A DNA stretch of 64,000 nt from Taxillus chinensis (lineage: Eukaryota > Streptophyta > Magnoliopsida > Santalales > Loranthaceae), in the NCBI GenBank assembly GCA_023512835.1, contig CM042090.1:11067343-11131342 (forward strand), in the 5' to 3' direction. The notes beneath the pieces are model-generated. The model had not been told where the DNA came from. It was given only the letters and a program-made list of their open reading frames with translations, and searched no databases. Both the position numbers and the translations under genes were made by a program. Below, piece after piece: positions 47,858 through 61,200 of the stretch (positions within the stretch are counted from its first letter, which is position 1; every line of letters starts with the position of its first letter).

Positions 47858-50800
47858 TGATTATTATAAGTTCAAGCAATTAGGGTGTTAGTATTAAATA
47901 TTTACCCGTGGTGTTTTGAGCCCAGGAAAACATCTTTTTATTAACTTCCATGAAGTCTACAAATTTTATTTGATAATTTAGACCTAGTTTGGAATTTGCA
48001 TTTAATAAAGTAAAATAACAGAGTTGCCCTAAAGGTCTAAATGTTTTATTTAAAGCAAAAACAAAAGTATGCAATAATAACATGAAGGAGACCAAACAGA
48101 CTTAGACTAGAACCTTATTTGATCGTATCAAAGTTTATCAAAAGCCTACATTTATTTGAGATGATAAAATTAAAGAAAAAACCAAAAAGAACAACTTTAG
48201 ATTATTAGAGATATAGTGATAATAAACTTTATAAATTTATAGCATGAATATCAATTTCACTGCTCCCTTAGACAGACTAGATCCTTATTTGATCATACCA
48301 AAATTTTACCAAAGCTTACATTTACATGAGATGATAAAATTAGAGAAAAATCCAAAAAAAACCTTGATTATTAGAGAGACAATGATAACAAACTTTTCGA
48401 ATTTATGACACAAATATCAATTTCATTATTCTCTTAGATAGAATTGATTCTTCTTTGATCATACTAAGATTTTATTAAAACATACATTTATTCGAAAAGA
48501 ACAATCTTGATTATTATAAGTTCAAGCAATTAGGGTGTTAGTATTAAATATTTACCCGTGGTGTTTTGAGCCCAGGAAAACATCTTTTTATTAACTTCCA
48601 TGAAGTCTACAAATTTTATTTGATAATTTAGACCTAGTTTGGAATTTGCATTTAATAAAGTAAAATAACGAGTTGCCCTAAAGGTCTAAATGTTTTATTT
48701 AAAGCAAAAAACAAAAGTATGCAATAATAACATGAATGTCACGCCCCGATTCCAGGGAACCCGGAACCGGGTACATGACTTCCCTTGCCCGCACCCGAAA
48801 GGTCAAGGGGTTGGTGACTAAGACCAATAGAGACTACACTGCGGGTCTTGTCTCAAATATGCAACCCCTATACGATCATACATCAAGGGTAATCCTGTAC
48901 TTTCCCATACATCATCATGCATACAATAAGCCAAACAGTCATACAGACATCACATCACCAACAGTATGCAAATATAATCGTCCACGGACTCATGTCCGGG
49001 ATACAAACATAATACAATACACAATACGAAATCCGATCTTGTATCATACATCGAGTAGTGGGCACGTCCTTCGGAAGAAAGTCCTCCACTAGTCTCGGGT
49101 CACACCTGAAAAAGGTAAACAACAAGTAGGGGTGAGCGACAAGCTCGATAGGTGACCCCAACACTCCACATCATGCAACACATATAAGTCTATACTATAT
49201 GCTCGATGTACGCGTGCACCGTGTAGTGTGCACAAACATCAGGACTCAACCTGCAACAAATATCGGGGACAACTTGTCCACGATCCTCCATGGGATCCCA
49301 GCTCGGGGCACTCGGCCCTAGCTCCACGAGCTCAACGGCTCAACTCAGGCCTTAGCTTTGTCCACGCGCAATATGCCCGGCCACGGTCGCCACACGGGCT
49401 GCCACGGTGCATATGCCTACCACGTCAACCACATAGCACCATCGGTGCATCACGGTGAGAACCCAAACAAGTCACGAGTCCATGCCTCAATACCTCACAC
49501 CAACATATTAACATTAGTATGGCATGTCATGCTCAACATTTCCTTTGGGCCAGGCGGTCTTCCCAAGTAAATCCTCAATCCTTGATTTATGAAGGAAGTA
49601 CCCATAGCGACTATTTTCTTGAAATCAAAAGTCCCGCATTGGGTTCCCATAGCATAAATAAGATAATCCGATTTTTTGGGGATTTTTCTGAGACGTCTAA
49701 CCCCACTTTCCAAAAATTCACCACTACGAACTTTTGGGTTTTTCCGAAATTTTACACTAAAACCCAATTTTCACATTTTGAAATAGTGGGAATTAATTTT
49801 TCTAGTATTTTTCTTTGAATCCAAATGGGGGGTATTTCGTTATTTACATTGTAACTTAAATATAATACTTAAATGTGTAGATGGGTATAGGTTGCAATGT
49901 AAATAGGTCCAGTCCAGTCAAACTGTATTTCGAATCGCAAGGTGAAACTACATTTTCGAATCTGCATTTCGAATCGCATTTCGAATCTCTTTTCGAACGC
50001 TTTCGACTCTCGAACCTACACTCGAACTACCTTCGAAAACTACCTTGAAGTACCCATGAACTCCTTGAAACTCCTTCGAAGTACCTTCGAACCTTCGAAA
50101 CGATACTCGAAAATTTCACATTCGACACTCGAAATTACACTACATCGAACCTACCTTCGAACCTTCGAACCTTGAAACGCACATTCGAAATTTCCAATTT
50201 CCCGATCGATCTCATCGGCCGTTCTCTACCCAGATTCATGACGATTCTTTTCATCATCATCGTTTTCACACTGTTTCTCGTCTGGATTCAACCCGAATCT
50301 CATAAAACTCATACCTAATACTATATATTAGGTTTTAAATCACGTCTTTACCCCTCCGAACGCATTTAAATACAAGATTCAACCCAAAATTGGTTTTTCC
50401 CCAAATTCTAGGGTTCAACACGAATTTGCATGATTTCATCAAATTCTTACATGTTAATCCAAAAAAACAGCAAGAAAAGGGTGAAGAATCAATGGAACAC
50501 CTAATTTGGAATGATTCTTGATGCTTGAACGAGCTCAAAACGCCCCAAATCGCCAAGGCTCCAAGCTTCCTTCTCTCTTTCTCTCTCTAAGCTCTCCAAC
50601 GCAGAAACGTGAAATCTTTGAACGTAACGTGGAAGCTCTCTTTCCCCTATTTATTTTTTATTTATTTATTTTTTTGCCGATCATACACTGTCAACCATTG
50701 ACCCGATCAATAATTAACCTCCGAGGTCCCGAACTCCAAATTGAGTCAAACTACGGTCAAAAACGCTCGAAATGACGAGCACAATACTACACAGATATTA

Positions 50801-51427
50801 GTACACCCAAATGACCGCTCAAACGCAAAGTCAACCAATAGACCCGAAAAGTCAACAATCAGGTCAAACGGGGCCCGACTTAGGAATTGGGCCCAAGTAT
50901 GCAGTCAAAATGCTCACATTGACGGCTACACTACCGTCCTGATAGTTACATTCCCATAGAATGACTATCTCTCAAGACTACCTAAATACGAGTCTTTACA
51001 ATGAAGGAGACCAAACAGACTTAGACTAGAACCTTATTTGATCATATCAAAGTTTATCAAAAGCCTACATTTATTTGAGATGATAAAATTAAAGGAAAAA
51101 CCAAAAAGAACAACTTTAGATTATTAGAGATATAGTGATAATAAACTTTATAAATTTATAGCATGAATATCAATTTCACTGCTCCCTTAGACAGACTAGA
51201 TCCTTATTTGATCATACCAAAATTTTACCAAAGCTTACATTTACATGAGATGATAAAATTAGAGAAAAATCCAAAAAAAACCTTGATTATTAGAGAGACA
51301 ATGATAACAAACTTTTCGAATTTATGACACAAATATCAATTTCATTATTCTCTTAGATAGAATTGATTCTTCTTTGATCATACTAAGATTTTATTAAAAC
51401 ATACATTTATTCAAAAAGAACAATCTT
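47858..51427. repeat. 650-bp tandem duplication, second copy interrupted by a solo LTR
   Basis: Unit 1 is 47858-48507. Unit 2 is 48508-48736 plus 51006-51427. The two are nearly identical. Each contains three diverged sub-repeats with a period of about 167 bp (unit 1: near 48100, 48267 and 48434), starting CTTAGA and including a CTTATTTGATCATA.CAAA-type motif. No coding sequence. Confidence 0.88.
48732..51005 (-). mobile_element. Solo LTR, about 2.26 kb, of a Ty3/gypsy-type element
   Basis: The inserted sequence is 48737-51000, flanked by the target duplication ATGAA (48732-48736 and 51001-51005). It starts TGTCACGCC and ends CTTTACA. On the minus strand it ends GGGGCGTGACA, as many plant gypsy LTRs do, so minus orientation is likely. 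There is no internal domain or second LTR. About 49920-50190 holds dense TTCGAA/CGAAC motifs. Confidence 0.85.
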
Positions 51428-52095
51428 GATTATCATCTTCAAACTTTCTAAATTTATGGCATGAATATCATCTTCACATAAATATAAATTAAATTTTAAT
51501 TAATTTATTATTATTTTTAATTTGACCAATTAACAAATCAGAAATCACAAACTTATTTCTGCAGGAAAGTTTTATAATTTAATTTAATATATTTCTGTCT
51601 AAATTATTAAAAATCATTTTAATTCACTTTAAATAAATTTATGTTTACTATATACTAGCCAGGTTAAATAACCAAAACACAAACTCCATAAAAAATATTA
51701 AATATTTTAAAAGGAATATAAAAATACCCGAAATCCTAAGAAACACTTAAAAACAAAATAAAAAAAAACCAATAAACTACTTAATGTCGACTTGAACAGT
51801 ACTGAGAGGGTGAAGGGTATAAATTCATGTTTATTTTATTTAAAAAGATTAAAATGTGGTAGCATAGTAGCTACTGAGTCTGTGAGTGCTATAAAATACT
51901 TTTTCAAAATAAATAAATAAAAATGTTACAGTGACATGCTACGCGATTCGGGTATAATAATGCGAGTTCGGATACCACCACTGCAATTGAACCAAAAAGA
52001 GATCCCCACGTTTATACATAAGATTAAAGGGTCCACAGTGTCTTCTGTTCCAGTCTAAATCCGGCGTTTCTAGCTTCTTCTTCTGTTTTTTGTTG
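51428..52095. other. Spacer and promoter region upstream of the STY kinase gene
   Basis: AT-rich, no gene. The promoter of the kinase gene is expected in the right half, but no clear TATA box stands out. Confidence 0.45.
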
Positions 52096-52173
52096 GCCCC
52101 CCTGCTCTGTTCACCGTCGCCTCTCTCTCTCTCTCTCTCTCCTCTCTCTCGCGTTCAGAATCTTCGAGCGATC

Positions 52174-52212
52174 ATGGAGTCGTTGGCTAGCAGCTCCGTC
52201 TCTGTGCTGTAG
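52174..52212 (+). CDS. Upstream ORF in the STY kinase leader
   Basis: ATG to TAG, 12 codons (MESLASSSVSVL), ending 24 nt before the main ATG. It lies just after a CT-repeat leader (about 52121-52150). It could lower translation of the kinase. A transcription start downstream of 52174 would remove it. Confidence 0.4.
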   Translation: MESLASSSVSVL

Positions 52213-52236
52213 ATTTCATCGCTCCCCGTTGCAGCA

Positions 52237-55200
52237 ATGGCGATCGAAGACAACGAGAGCTGTGGGAGCAGAGCTCTGGATTCGTCGCCGAAGCAGTCTC
52301 GGCATCAGAGGCAGAAACTCGAAGTGTACGGCGAGGTTCTTCGACGAATCCAGGGCTCCAATTGCGTCGAGGCCTCTCGTCCCGGTTTTGATGAACACCT
52401 TTGGCTTCATTTCGATCGTTTACCCGCTAGGTTCGTCCTTAATCCTAGAAAATTCTCGCCGATTCTGATAGCTTTTGATTGATTTTTGCTTATTCATGAA
52501 GTCTTCTGACTATCTGGTCTTTGATATTGATGCTCTTGTTGGTGTTTTGTTTCTAAATTCAAAGAATCAGCTGTCATCAAACATAATCAAGAATATATAT
52601 ATATATATATATATTCACGCTCAACCATACACACGTATTTGTGTATATGAATCCATAAACATACATATTTTGGCCGATCAGTTTAGTGCATTTTCATTGT
52701 TGCCTAATTTCTTGTTATATATGGCATAGTGGATTGAAAGGCCGTGCTGTCGTCCGTGGTTGTCAACTTGTCATCTAGTTTACGGCGTTTGATCGATGTC
52801 ATGCAGGTACGCACTGGATGTGAACGTGGAGAGGGCGGAAGATGTGCTGACACACATGAGGCTTTTGAATTTGGCACATGACACCGCCAATGGACCTGCA
52901 TTTGATGTTCGACTCGTGCAGGTGAATTTCAGCGTGTTGAGTTTTAAATCAAGTGTTTCTCATTCGTCTGGTTCCTCTAATCTATCGCTTGCAGTTATCA
53001 TTTAATTGGTATTTTGTTGCTGTATGGGGGAATTGTTTCTTGTTTACTGATCGTTGAAAGGGTTATGTTCTCATCAAATAAGTTTTAAATTGAGCCATGC
53101 TGATTGAGGCAAATCACTGATTATTGCTCATAGAGCCATGCTTATTGGTTACGTAATGTTCCATTTTATTTTATTGCTTATGTTTTTCTTCGAAACAGAC
53201 ATGCAAGCTGTGTATGTCAAATGGCGGAATAACCTTAAATTATAAATAATATATTTTTAAAGAAAATTTAAATACATCTAAATAGTTTTCTAATATCTGC
53301 ATTATCCAAATTTGATTGATAGGCACGATATAAAATATTAGCTCAGTAGTCAATACCAGGTGTAAGTTTACCAACTGAAACGAGTCCTAAGATTTTGAGA
53401 AGGAGATTTACTTGCATTGCTTCTTATTTTTATCTTGAGAACCTGTGTTTTGTTTCAAGGGGGGATTTGTATTTCACTATTTCCAGGTAATTTCTCTTTT
53501 TGCACAATGATCAAATCATCAAATGGCTGTCAGATTTAAGGCTTAGCAGTTTTATTAAATTTTAATCTTCCTCTGATTACCAAATGCATTTTTTGCATTC
53601 TCAGATTGAATTTACACCCCTTTTGAAAAATTTCCTCTAATATTAGGTATGATAAATCGTTAATTGTCCCGAAGTTCCTCTAATGGTAAATTTTCCTCTA
53701 AAATTCTTCTCTACTCTGAAGTTCTAAATCTTAAAAATGTCAGTGTTAGATAATTGTCCTTACTTCTAGGACTGTAAGATATAAGGTTGTTCTGTTGTGA
53801 TTGTCTTTAATTATCAACTTATGACATGACACTTCACATAATTTAATTCTTTTTTCTTTTTGATAGGTAAGTACGCATAAACAACCTTTCCATAAGGGGA
53901 ATCAAGCCCTGTCCTCCATGGCGAGTAGTCAGGAGATGAGCCACTCGGGTATAAGCCCGAGCTCCTGCACATGCCTCAGTTTTGGGTTATCTTATGGAAT
54001 TAACAGTTCGGAATTTATTTAATAAACTAAAAAGAATAACAAAAACTATGTGATTCTGTGACATTTCATTCTTTAACTAGTAGGGCAACAACATCTGGTA
54101 ATTGGGGAAGCTTTAATTTATAGGAATTAGTGTTTGAAATTTTGATAAGTATTCAAAACTTTCATTTATAAAATTCATTGAATACTATGCTTTTATTGGC
54201 ATGCAAGTTATTTTCTTTTTGAATTTTTTCAAATAGTTTTCCTGTTTGGCCACTTTTGGGGATTTGTTTATTTTGTGGAGGTTGGGCATAGTTGTGGACA
54301 AGTAAGAGAAGTTTTCTTTTTTACTTAGAAAAAGGATTGTGAGCTGTCTCATTTAATATATCTTGACTTGTATCTCTCTGAAGTTCTGATGTATGGTGTG
54401 ACTTGAGCTTTTCAATCTGTTTTTATTTTTAATTTTTATAAAGGTTCATCCTTCACCCTATGGAAATTCAATTGATTCTGGCCCACCAGATTCTTCAATG
54501 CAAGAAGATGCTCAAAGTTCATATTGTAGCAGACATGGGTATGACTGGCATTTTTTTTTTGTGATATCGAGTTTTTATTCAACAATCATTAATGTCATCA
54601 GTGATGCATGTGCTCTGGAAAAATACATTTACAATCCAAAAAAAAAAGAAAACAGAAATCAACATTATTTATTTCCATGTGTGTTTACATTCCCAGGTGC
54701 ATTTGTCAGCATGTGCTATTAGATTTTATTTTCCCTTATTGATTCTGTTGTCACTATCCCTGAATCCCCTCCTTTTCAGTGTTCATCCACCGCCTACTTT
54801 TGGATCGTCGCCTACTCTTGAAGCTCTTGCACTTCAATCCAATAAAAATCACGTTGAAGATGTAGATAGTGCTGTGAAATCTGCTTCAAGTTTTGGACGG
54901 TAATTTTTTTTTTTGACAAATTCAGCAGTCACGTGTTATTGGTTTAATGTTGTTTTCTGTTTTCTAAAGAAGTGTGGAAAAATTCCCATGGTGTTTTCTT
55001 GATTTTTATGCATCAAATTTGTAATCCAGTCTTTCTCTGCAATTATTGTGTGCTTAGCCCAGTTGATTGTGTCTAGAATCTGGCGCTTGTGATGGTCTTA
55101 GTCTTCTTACGCTTATCCAGCATAATGATATCTTTTAACTAGAAATAATGCTTTTCAACTGTTGAATTCCAGGGCTTACAATTTGTTGATACATATAATA

Positions 55201-58200
55201 TTTTTTTTAAGGTTTATATTTATAAACTATGAAAATTGGTGTTATTTGGCATGGACACTCCATACTTTTCCTTGTGTATGGTTGTAATTCGTTAAATTCT
55301 TTTTTACTGGTATTATATAATTTATGTTGATGGAAAATCATGCAGGCCCATGCATGAAATTACATTTTCAACAATCGACAAGCCAAAACTCCTTAGTCAG
55401 GTAGTTCACTCTAAGAAAAGTTGAGTATTTAGAATCCATCGCATGTTTTCAAATTATTGTTTGATTTTTTACATGATACTTCTTATTGTTTTTGCATTAT
55501 TCTGCTTGCATTAGTTAGTTTGGTTTATTTTGCTTTCTATTTTTTGTTTTTTCGAATACCTAATCTAATTTAGTTACATCAATTAAAGCAGTGCTAGTTG
55601 CTGTAGTGGAATGAAAACGGCATGCTTGCAAGGATATTATTTCAATGCATGATTGTATGTTTAATAACCTCGTGGATGTTCATATTTAGAATATATTTGT
55701 AATTAAAGAGAAGAATACAGGATATATTTTTAATCTATAACTGGACACCCAAAGTTATGCACCCTCCAACATTCAAAAGGAAAGCTTGAGTTTGATTGTC
55801 TTCTATCTGGGCCATAAAATTCTATGTTCAATGTATAAAATATTGTAGCAGTATGGTGTTTCCATGCTGACCTATATTTTCATCTTAATCTGTCAAGTAA
55901 TAATAAGGGCTAAAAGGCCAATATTGAAAAATGGTTATAATTTTCTCGTGAGCATGAAAATTGGATTTTTCTACTCTAATTTCTATTGCATAATTATTCA
56001 TTATTACTTGCTGTCTACTTTTTCTGCCACTAATGTTTAATTTGCAGGTGACTGCCATAGTTGGTGAAATTGGGCTGAATATTCAAGAAGCTCATGCTTT
56101 TTCTACTGTTGACGGCTTCTCTTTAGATGTTTTAGTGGTTGATGGTTGGCCTTTCGAGGTACAACATTATCGTGCTTTGTATTTATTTCTTTTAGCGAGG
56201 CATTTTTGTTGACTGAAGATGGATAGTCTTTGATAATTTTTGTCATCATATCGGCGCCTTGATTTTGCATCCTGATAAGTTATTTCCTCGAGCTTAAATT
56301 TCTAGTATGATGGTCATTTCATCACATATATAAGTTAATCTCATAGTTAGGATTGTAATTTCACCTACTCATTTTTTAGATATCGGAAGTTTTATTTTTT
56401 CCTTGGAGATTAATTTTCAACAAAGAAAGAGAGTTAGGTTAATTTTCCCCTTTTTTCGAAGGCATCCTTTCGTTTGCATTCTCCGGACTGATGAATTGCT
56501 TGATCAGTACTGGTAACTTTTCCAAGGTGATGCTCCCCCTCTGGACGACCTGTAGCTTCAATTTTTGGATCACATTCATGTTAGATTGTGGTTTTATTGG
56601 TCGCAACTGGAATGCAGGCACTTTGGTTAAGGTTGTGTTTAGTTTTAAATGCAGCAGCATTTTACTTAAGATTTCAACTTGAAGTCTTAAATGCAGCCTT
56701 GGTAATGTCTTTCAGAAAAAAGGATTATCGGCAACCTTCAAAAGAACAAAGCGACTGCGTTATTATGTCAGTGATTACGATTTTGAGTCCTTGCTTTTGG
56801 TTAATTGTATTCAAAGAGAGATTGGAGCTCCGTAGGGTAATTAACAATCTTCATTTGGCCTTCAAATGCAAACAATGTGAGATAACTTATTTCCCAAAGA
56901 ATAAAACTGATACAAATGGAAAATGAAAGAGAATATTATTATTTTATTAATCTTTTCATACCATGGCTAAATATATATAGAAGAAAGAAGATAAAGCTAA
57001 CAAAATAGGTAACAGTAAGATAATTTAACTTTCAATCAACCTTTGATATCTCTTATAGTCAACAAATGGTGTCCCATCTCCAGTGAGATGCATGTTCAGA
57101 GTCACTAGAGCACTATAAGGCTTAGGTCTTAATTTTCCAATCTGAATAAATAAATAAATGACATATTTCCTTTGAGAGAAAGATATTTTGTTTACTCCTT
57201 GTAACTTCAACACCTAAGAAATATTTGAGTATTCTCAAGGCTTTCGTGTGAAATTAAGTATGAATAAAAGATTTAGGAGATGAAATGTTAAAGTATCATT
57301 GCTAGTAATGATAATATCATTCACATATACAACTAAAAAGATGATACCATTGTTTGATTGGTTGTAGAACATTGAATGGTAAGTCTTCCTTTTAATGATG
57401 TCTTATGTTTTAATAACTTGACTAAATTTGTCACACTAAGCACGAGGACTCTATTTCAAACCATACAAAGATTTTCGGAGATGACAAACTCTACGAAATA
57501 AAACCTGGAAGTTGCGTCATATAAAACCTGGAAGTCTTCTGGAGTATATTTGAGTAATAAGATACTTGTGAGTAGCAGGTGGAACGAGGCTCATGATAGC
57601 TGTAGAAGATGTGATAGAATAGACCAATAAATCATTCTCTCCCTCCTGGTGTGGAGGGAGGATAAGGCGAAAAGTAAGGTGTGTCTTCTATGAAAGTAAC
57701 ATTAATGGAGACAACATATTTGTTAAGATTAGGGCAATAACACTGATAACCTTTCTATAGACGAAAATAACCAAGGAAGATACTTCAAGGACTTAGGATC
57801 TAATTTGATGACATGCAAGCAAACCATGAACGAAACAAGTGTTACCAAATATCTTAGGGTCAACTGGAAACATGGACTTTTGAGGAAAAAGGGTTTGGGA
57901 TCTTACCGTGAAGAACAAATGATGACATGTGATAAAAAAAAACATGTGGTAGAAACTGTATCAGCCCAAAAAGATTTAGGAACATTCATTTGAAACAAGA
58001 ATGCATAGGCAATTTCAAGAATGTCTATTCTTACATTCGGCCTTGCCATTTTGAGTAGGGGTGTAAAACGGAGCGGGCCTAAACAGGTCGTTTAGGCCCA
58101 CACTTTTAATAGACCAGAATTTTTCTGGTCCGGTCCGATCCGCGGACTGGTCTATATTTATTTATTTATTTAAAAACTTATTATAAGTTAATTTTGTTAA

Positions 58201-61200
58201 AAATAATTTAAAATTTTAATTTTAAAATTATATTTAATAGTTTATATTTCTAAATATTAATTTTAAAATTAATAGGTTTAGACTATACTAAGTAGAATAT
58301 GTAATAGTTTTAAGAAAATTATTTTAAAAAAATAAAAAAGCCGGTCCATGGACCGGTCTGCGTCCGCATGGATTTGGTTTGCATGGATCGGGCCTAAACA
58401 GACCGGTCCGTTTAGGCCCGTGATTGAAATGGACTAGAATTTTTTTGTCTAATCTGTTCTTTTTCGCACGGACTGGTCTGTGGACTGGTGATCCATTTTA
58501 CACCCCTAATTTTGAGATGAAGTATCAACACAAGAAGTCTCATGAAGCATGTCATTTTAAACCATAAAATTTTGAAACAAGATTTGGGTATATTCTTTTG
58601 TATTATCATTGTGTAAACGACGGGTGAAAACGTTAAATTGAGTTTTATTTTAGCACAAAAGACACAAAATAGTGAACAATTTAGAACGACTTTTCATTAA
58701 ATATAACTAATTGATACGAGAATAGTCATTCACTAAGGTAACAAAATATTTAAATTCATGTTTAGACACAATAGGACAAGGACCCTTAACATCAGAATGA
58801 CTTAATTTAAATGGAATACTAACACGGTTATTGATTCTTGGATTTAAACTAAGGTGATGTCATTTTGCATATTGACACGACTCACAATTTAAGAAAGATA
58901 CATGACTAAGTGGATAAAGTTTCTTAAGCAATGAAAGTGATGGATGATCTAACTTATAATGTTTCTTGAAGGGAGATGTAACACTAGAGCATGCAATAGA
59001 TGGAGGTAGTGAGATATCAAGAGTATAGAGGCCCTCAGATTTATGTCTTTTACCAATAATTTTTTTCATCATAAGATCCTGAAGTAACCAATGATAAGGA
59101 AAAAAGCTTACTTATAGATGATGAAATTAAGTTAAAAGAGAAATTAGGTAAATGTAAGACATATGACAAAGGTAGAAGAGGGATTGGTGAACTTATGTTA
59201 GTCCCATGAACATAAGATGATGAACCATTAACTAAGGTAATTGTAGATCAAGAAGTTTGATGCTGCAAGTTAGAAAACATACTAGAATTACTTGTCATGA
59301 TCTGTGACACCAAAATCAATGATTCATTTGAAAGATGAGGAAAGAAGGCACTTGGAGTACCACTAGTCCGAGGTTGTGAGATTAAATAAGAGAAAACAAA
59401 GACATCCCACGCAAAAACAAGTACCACTAGTCCAAGGTTGACCACTAGAAGGTAGAGCACTGTGATGAAATGTAATGAACAATGTCATGCAAAAACAAGC
59501 ACCACCGGTCAAAGGATAACCATGAGCAGAAGGCAAAGTACTGTAATAAATGTAGTCATGGAGAGAATGAGGAGGACAATCGGAGACTAGAGGAGAGTAG
59601 TGGCTATTGATATCCAATAGTTAAGAGTTACAAATGTCAGTGTGGGAACAAAGAGCAATGTCGCAGCGGCACGATTGTCGTTGTTGATGCTAGATAGAGT
59701 GAGAGTTCTCAGAGAGAGATACATTGACGGATGTCATCTCATCGATAGAAGAGACATAGATGTCGGTGTCGTCATTGGGTAAAGACGATGCGGTTGTCAA
59801 AGTTGGTGTTATCAAAGTCGTTGTCAAATGGTGTAGAGGCGCAGAGACTTTGTTGAGACAGGCTTTGTTGTAACTAGGGACGTTGATGAATAGGAATGTC
59901 GATGGTAGATTTAAGCAGAGACGTCATATTTGGTTAGTATAGGTCAATGTGGGCAAAGAGCTTTGTCAGGCAGATGTCACTGACAGACGATGAACAAAAC
60001 ATTCAAGGATCAAAGGATATCATTTTGAGGTATGGATAATGAATGGAATGGTTATTTGAATGACTAATACCATGATACAAATGAAAAATGGAAGAGATTG
60101 TTATTATTTTATTTATCTCTTCATACAATACCATGGTTATGTAAATATTAGGGTATCAAATCTAATTATACTATATCCCATAATATCCCATTAATTATAA
60201 TATATTATTCTAATGACAGTAACAAAAACTAATATAGTGACTGTAGTCCTGGTTTTTGTTGTTATTTCATATATTGGTGTTGGTAGTTATTTTGTGCCAA
60301 TCTAGTGTTAGTGTCATTTGTTTGCGTCAAGAAATATTTACTGCTGAATCTTGGCTGACATAGTTGCATGTTAACATTATACAGGAAACTGTACAACTAA
60401 GAAATGCGTTGGAGGAGGAAATTTTAAAGGCCAAGGTAGGTCCTCTCCATATGATTGATATTCCTAAAGTCAAGTTTCTGTAAAGCTAAAATGATGTTTT
60501 AATTATGTATGGTTGTGTTGACAAAGTATGGATCATATTATAGAAATGCCCTTGACATTTTGCAAAAAGTACTGTGAATTATATATCGTTGTTTTTTTAT
60601 GGCAGTATTTTTTTATGTTAGTAAACTTGTTTGAACTCATGAAATATATGCTAGAATTTGTGAGATTATTGGTTTTATGTGTGTTTGACTCACCAACAAC
60701 TAATATTGAAAAGATTAATGCATTTTAAATGGAGTCAATGACTTGATAGTTGGTCTCATTGCCTCAACCATATCCTTCTCCTTTACATTTCCTTGTGGTG
60801 CGTTCAATTTGAAGTAATTCTTATAACTAACGAAGCTATTGTTCTTCATTGTAAAGAAATGTGCAATATCTGGATGGCTTTTCTTTTAATAAGCTGTTTT
60901 AAAATCTTAGCTTCACAATGATGTTTTTATCTTCCATATAAAAAATGATGTATTCATTTCCAATTCAGTTCTCTCCTATTCAATTTCATGGCTTATTTTC
61001 AAAACTAGATCAGTTTTCCTAGTGGGCCCATGATTAAAATCTAGTTCTTTTATCATAAATCAGTTACAACACTTGCCATTTTTCATTTATCTATTTTATT
61101 TTACCATGGAGTGTGTTCTGTTTCTATTTATTATCTTGTAACTACTTTGCAGAAGCATTCTTGGATGAAACCGTATTCACTGACTGCCGTGGGTGAAAAT

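Noticed and set aside
49942..50175. Open frame with repeated FEP/LRST-type sequence in the solo LTR
   Set aside because: Explained by the TTCGAA/CGAAC short repeats of the LTR. No start context or domain.
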